A DNA stretch of 64,000 nucleotides from assembly GCA_004794785.1 (NCBI GenBank), contig SJOL01001804.1:478509-542508 (forward strand), given 5' to 3'. Origin of the DNA: Opisthorchis felineus. Its lineage: Eukaryota > Platyhelminthes > Trematoda > Opisthorchiida > Opisthorchiidae. Below are positions 61,522 through 64,000 of the stretch, one piece after another. Position 1 is the stretch's first letter. Every line of letters begins with the position of its first letter. Under the pieces are notes generated by a model, which did no database searches, was not told where the DNA came from, and saw only the letters and a list, made by a program, of their open reading frames with translations. The position numbers and the translations under genes were made by a program.

Positions 61522-62683
61522 CTGTTAAAAACTTCAATGTCTCAGCCCTCACTTGCTGAACATAATGCTGATTACTGGCCCCTACTAGTGATTATCTTGA
61601 TCAGTGCTCTTCGTAAAAGAATACCATTAGTATCCAGCTTGGAGTACACTGAGATTGTGCTGTACCGGTGGAACGAAAATGACCGAGGATTTTTTTATTT
61701 GAATAGTAGCACACAATATCACGAGAAAAAAACATCAGTTTTAAACTTATGTTTGTAAATCACATTCTGTTGCTCAGCAACATTCGCTTACACAAAATAA
61801 CTGAAGTGTATGATGGATGTATCACTTAGAATAGCTGGAATTACAAAGGACAGAACGGTGCAAAAGAACTGCTTTCGAAAAATGCCCGACCTCCTGAACT
61901 AATATATGATGTGGGAATGACGAAGAACGGTTGACCGTCCGTGGTCTGATTAAACTAAGCGCATCACTTTGTGAAATTTGTGTTTTCTCACAAACAGAAC
62001 ACTTAGAAGCACTTGAATCGTCTGCTTGCCTCTTTGAACACAACTGTGAGCTTCCTGGTGGATCCGGCAGCGGGATATTCCCTTTTTTCATAAGGCGGTT
62101 AACGAACCCGGTGAACGGATGTTTACCAAGGGACGGTGACTAACAATTTTGCGACAATTTAGTTTAATTGTGCTATCCATATACCAGTAAAATTCCTCCT
62201 CAAACTAACATACGCCTTCTATAATTTGGAACGACCACATGTGCAAAAAGTTCAAAATAAATGCAAGCCACTGCCCTGGCAATTGGCTTTAGTTCAGGGA
62301 GCTTTCAGTTGTTTGCATACTCTCAGCTCACACCACATCTTCCTGCCGCTGTTTCTAATTCCCACCGTCAAGCTCAACTGCAAGCATAAGGCATGTACTA
62401 GGGAGATGCCCGAGAGAATAGTTCCGTCCAAACTTCACGATGTGTTTTGCACAGTATGTATGCTTATTTGCTAGCTACTCCATGACAGAAGTTTACTATG
62501 CATTTACGAATAGCAGCTCCCACCATTATGATCCGGCCAGTGATGAAAAGTTTGCAAGACTGATGCTAGATGCCCCTTGGAATAGCTAAGCAAGCAGACG
62601 CCGATGCTAGACGAAAAGTTTCCATAATTAAATCGATTAATCAGTACTGACAAGATTTTTCAACCAATATATTCTATTCTTAC
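61522..62683. other. Stretch with overlapping unassigned frames
   Basis: Plus frames 61537-61758, 61931-62143 and 62226-62474 and minus frame 61822-62091 are open; none has a recognised motif. Confidence 0.25.
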
Positions 62684-62964
62684 CTTGGGCTATGATACCA
62701 ATTTTCAGCTCCCGTAGTGATTGTCCATAACATCTTTTTGAAGGAAGCATTACCAAGGGCATCGCATCCCAATTGTTGTCGTCCACTATTTCCGAATTCG
62801 GTGCGATCATGTTCCTCTTGGGAATATCCCTTCGATTGTGAGGTGCGCTGCTTGAGCACCATCGAGATTCCCTTAAGTCCAAAGGAACGGAAAATGGCCG
62901 TTTCAGCAATACATGACGTGGCCTTTCGAACTGAACGACTCGATTGGTTGTCACCAGGAGCAGG
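62684..62964 (-). CDS. Candidate internal exon, 281 bp, family unknown
   Basis: The minus strand has an acceptor-like GAATTTATTGTGAG and a perfect donor (CCAAG|GTAAGAAT). The frame ending in phase 2 at that donor is open for 93 codons, with TSCIAETAIFRSFGLKGISM and ASFKKMLWTITTGAENWYHS. Overlapping frames on both strands are also long, as is common over real coding exons. The alternative minus frame (62637-62993) reads through the donor. No domain is recognised. Confidence 0.4.
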
Positions 62965-63213
62965 CTCACAATAAATTCACAAAGCAATTCCACGTTGAAG
63001 AGCTCACGCGGAATCGCATTGAATTTAACTCCTAAAATGGGAGTAAAACCGGTTGTCTACGTCTCGTACGCATAATGATCAGCAGTCACACAGTGTTGAG
63101 GTTTAAAACCGTCACGAAGAGACTGAACCTTACCCTGGTGTGACGGTTTGTGTACCTCGGCATCCCAATGAGGTATAATGGGGGGTATCCACGCGACACT
63201 GCAGAGTCTTTCA
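62965..63213. other. Non-coding stretch
   Basis: No gene; possibly the upstream part of the composite repeat that follows. Confidence 0.3.
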
Positions 63214-63484
63214 TACCATGTTGGTCAATGGTTAGAGGTCTGACGAACATAGTCCCTTGGTCCTCCGGGTTGAGGGTTGAGGGTTGGAACATGTTTGGCG
63301 GTGTGTTCCGTAAAAATGATAATGTACGTGCATTTCCAGCCCAACATCGCCGTTTGTTGCCATGCGGTCAGGCTTTTGAAACAAAGGCTTTTGTTGAGGA
63401 CCCTAACTGTCTTCCTGTCTAGGTATGGGCGCCCCGGCAGTATCCCACCCCACGTACAACCATGACTTGCACATATACAAATAA
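63214..63484 (+). mobile_element. Composite SINE-like repeat body
   Basis: A tRNA-like head (TTGGTCAATGGTTAGAGGTC near 63220-63239) is followed by three GGGTTGA-like units at 63267-63287. A core at 63416-63455 (CTGTCTAGGTATGGGCGCCC then GGCAGTATCCCACCCC) is related to the body of SINE family A. It leads directly into the hairpin and ATG tail. Confidence 0.55.
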
Positions 63485-63532
63485 ATGTACGGCAGCGAAG
63501 CATCAGTTCTAAACACTGATGCCGTGCTGTCC

Positions 63533-63614
<82 letters not shown>
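63485..63614 (+). repeat. Terminal hairpin and (ATG)27 microsatellite
   Basis: TGTACGGCAGCGAAG and a diverged CATCAGT...ACTGATG palindrome precede an uninterrupted ATG array at 63533-63614 (82 bases). The array creates poly-Met and poly-Ile open frames that are artefacts. It is the longest copy of the tail module also seen at 8018 and 14095. Confidence 0.9.
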
Positions 63615-64000
63615 GGTTTAGAGTGAATAGCAATTTATTACATCCACCTGACTCAACCTATGCAGAGCAATGCGTGTGTTGGATTGTTTCTTTTTCAGGT
63701 TAGACCTCACCGTTTATCTGTGATGCCGGTCTGTTGAAACTACATCACAAACACTGCTAGATTCTTCTACGTTTCTCCGTAACTGATGAGCTTCTGTATT
63801 CAAAAGAGGTCATAATCCATCAAAGTGAACTACGTATTTGGAAACCTTGTTTAAACTTATGATACCTGTTTTTCTGATTTTATTGCAAAAATTGATTGGT
63901 TGGTTATTGATTACCAAGATTGCGTATTAGCGAGACTTGAGTTTTGAGAGAATAACCCACTTGGAGTACATTCGTGTACGACAGCAGTACAAATGCGTGT
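63615..64000. other. Non-coding right edge
   Basis: No gene recognised. Confidence 0.35.

Noticed and set aside
63403..63703. Open frames with long poly-Ile and poly-Met runs
   Set aside because: They are translations of the (ATG)n microsatellite and cannot be taken as genes.

Overview
The window looks like a piece of a flatworm (trematode) nuclear genome, most probably an opisthorchiid liver fluke such as Clonorchis or Opisthorchis. The reasons are long non-coding stretches with only small open frames, a heavy load of decayed retrotransposons, and short conceptual peptides from the SINE and (ATG)n-tailed repeats that I recall as typical of Clonorchis gene models. That species call is recollection plus inference, not proof. 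There are no bacterial operons, rRNA genes or CRISPR arrays.

Left part (1-11.3 kb) is a transposon graveyard. It holds a broken Mutator-like (MULE) transposase with a SWIM zinc finger (minus strand, 1832-3644). Next is the 3' end of a Gypsy-type LTR retrotransposon (integrase, stop, polypurine tract and probable LTR, about 6270-7690) with a tRNA-derived SINE inserted inside it between 12-bp target-site duplications. Then comes a CR1/Jockey-like LINE (minus, about 10640 down to 7690), itself interrupted by a second SINE and by an RTE-like LINE fragment carrying an (ATG)n tail. An RTE-like endonuclease fragment follows at 10.8-11.3 kb.

The one protein gene I can name is a short intronless gene at 13054-13467 for an IQ-motif protein resembling vertebrate IQCC, with a poly(A) signal 140 bases downstream. 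From 13.6 to 63 kb the sequence is mostly non-coding, with candidate exons that have good splice signals but no recognised family, on plus (26.6, 33.5, 35.5, 41.7-42.1, 52.9, 54.3 kb) and on minus (55.6, 56.6, 59.1, 61.2, 62.7 kb). Two of these have weak resemblance to immunoglobulin-like and C1q/TNF-like domains. Repeats in this part include a 71-bp-arm inverted repeat at 17.3 kb, a dispersed family with a perfect hairpin (28.0, 39.6, 44.6, 54.0 kb), a decayed RTE-like LINE at 44.9-46.5 kb, a third SINE at 54.56 kb, several degenerate tRNA-like heads, and a composite repeat ending in 27 ATG units at 63.5 kb.

I found no convincing new multi-gene system. The most unusual material is repeat architecture: nested insertions, a 20-nt templated inverted copy, and terminal hairpins followed by ATG microsatellites.
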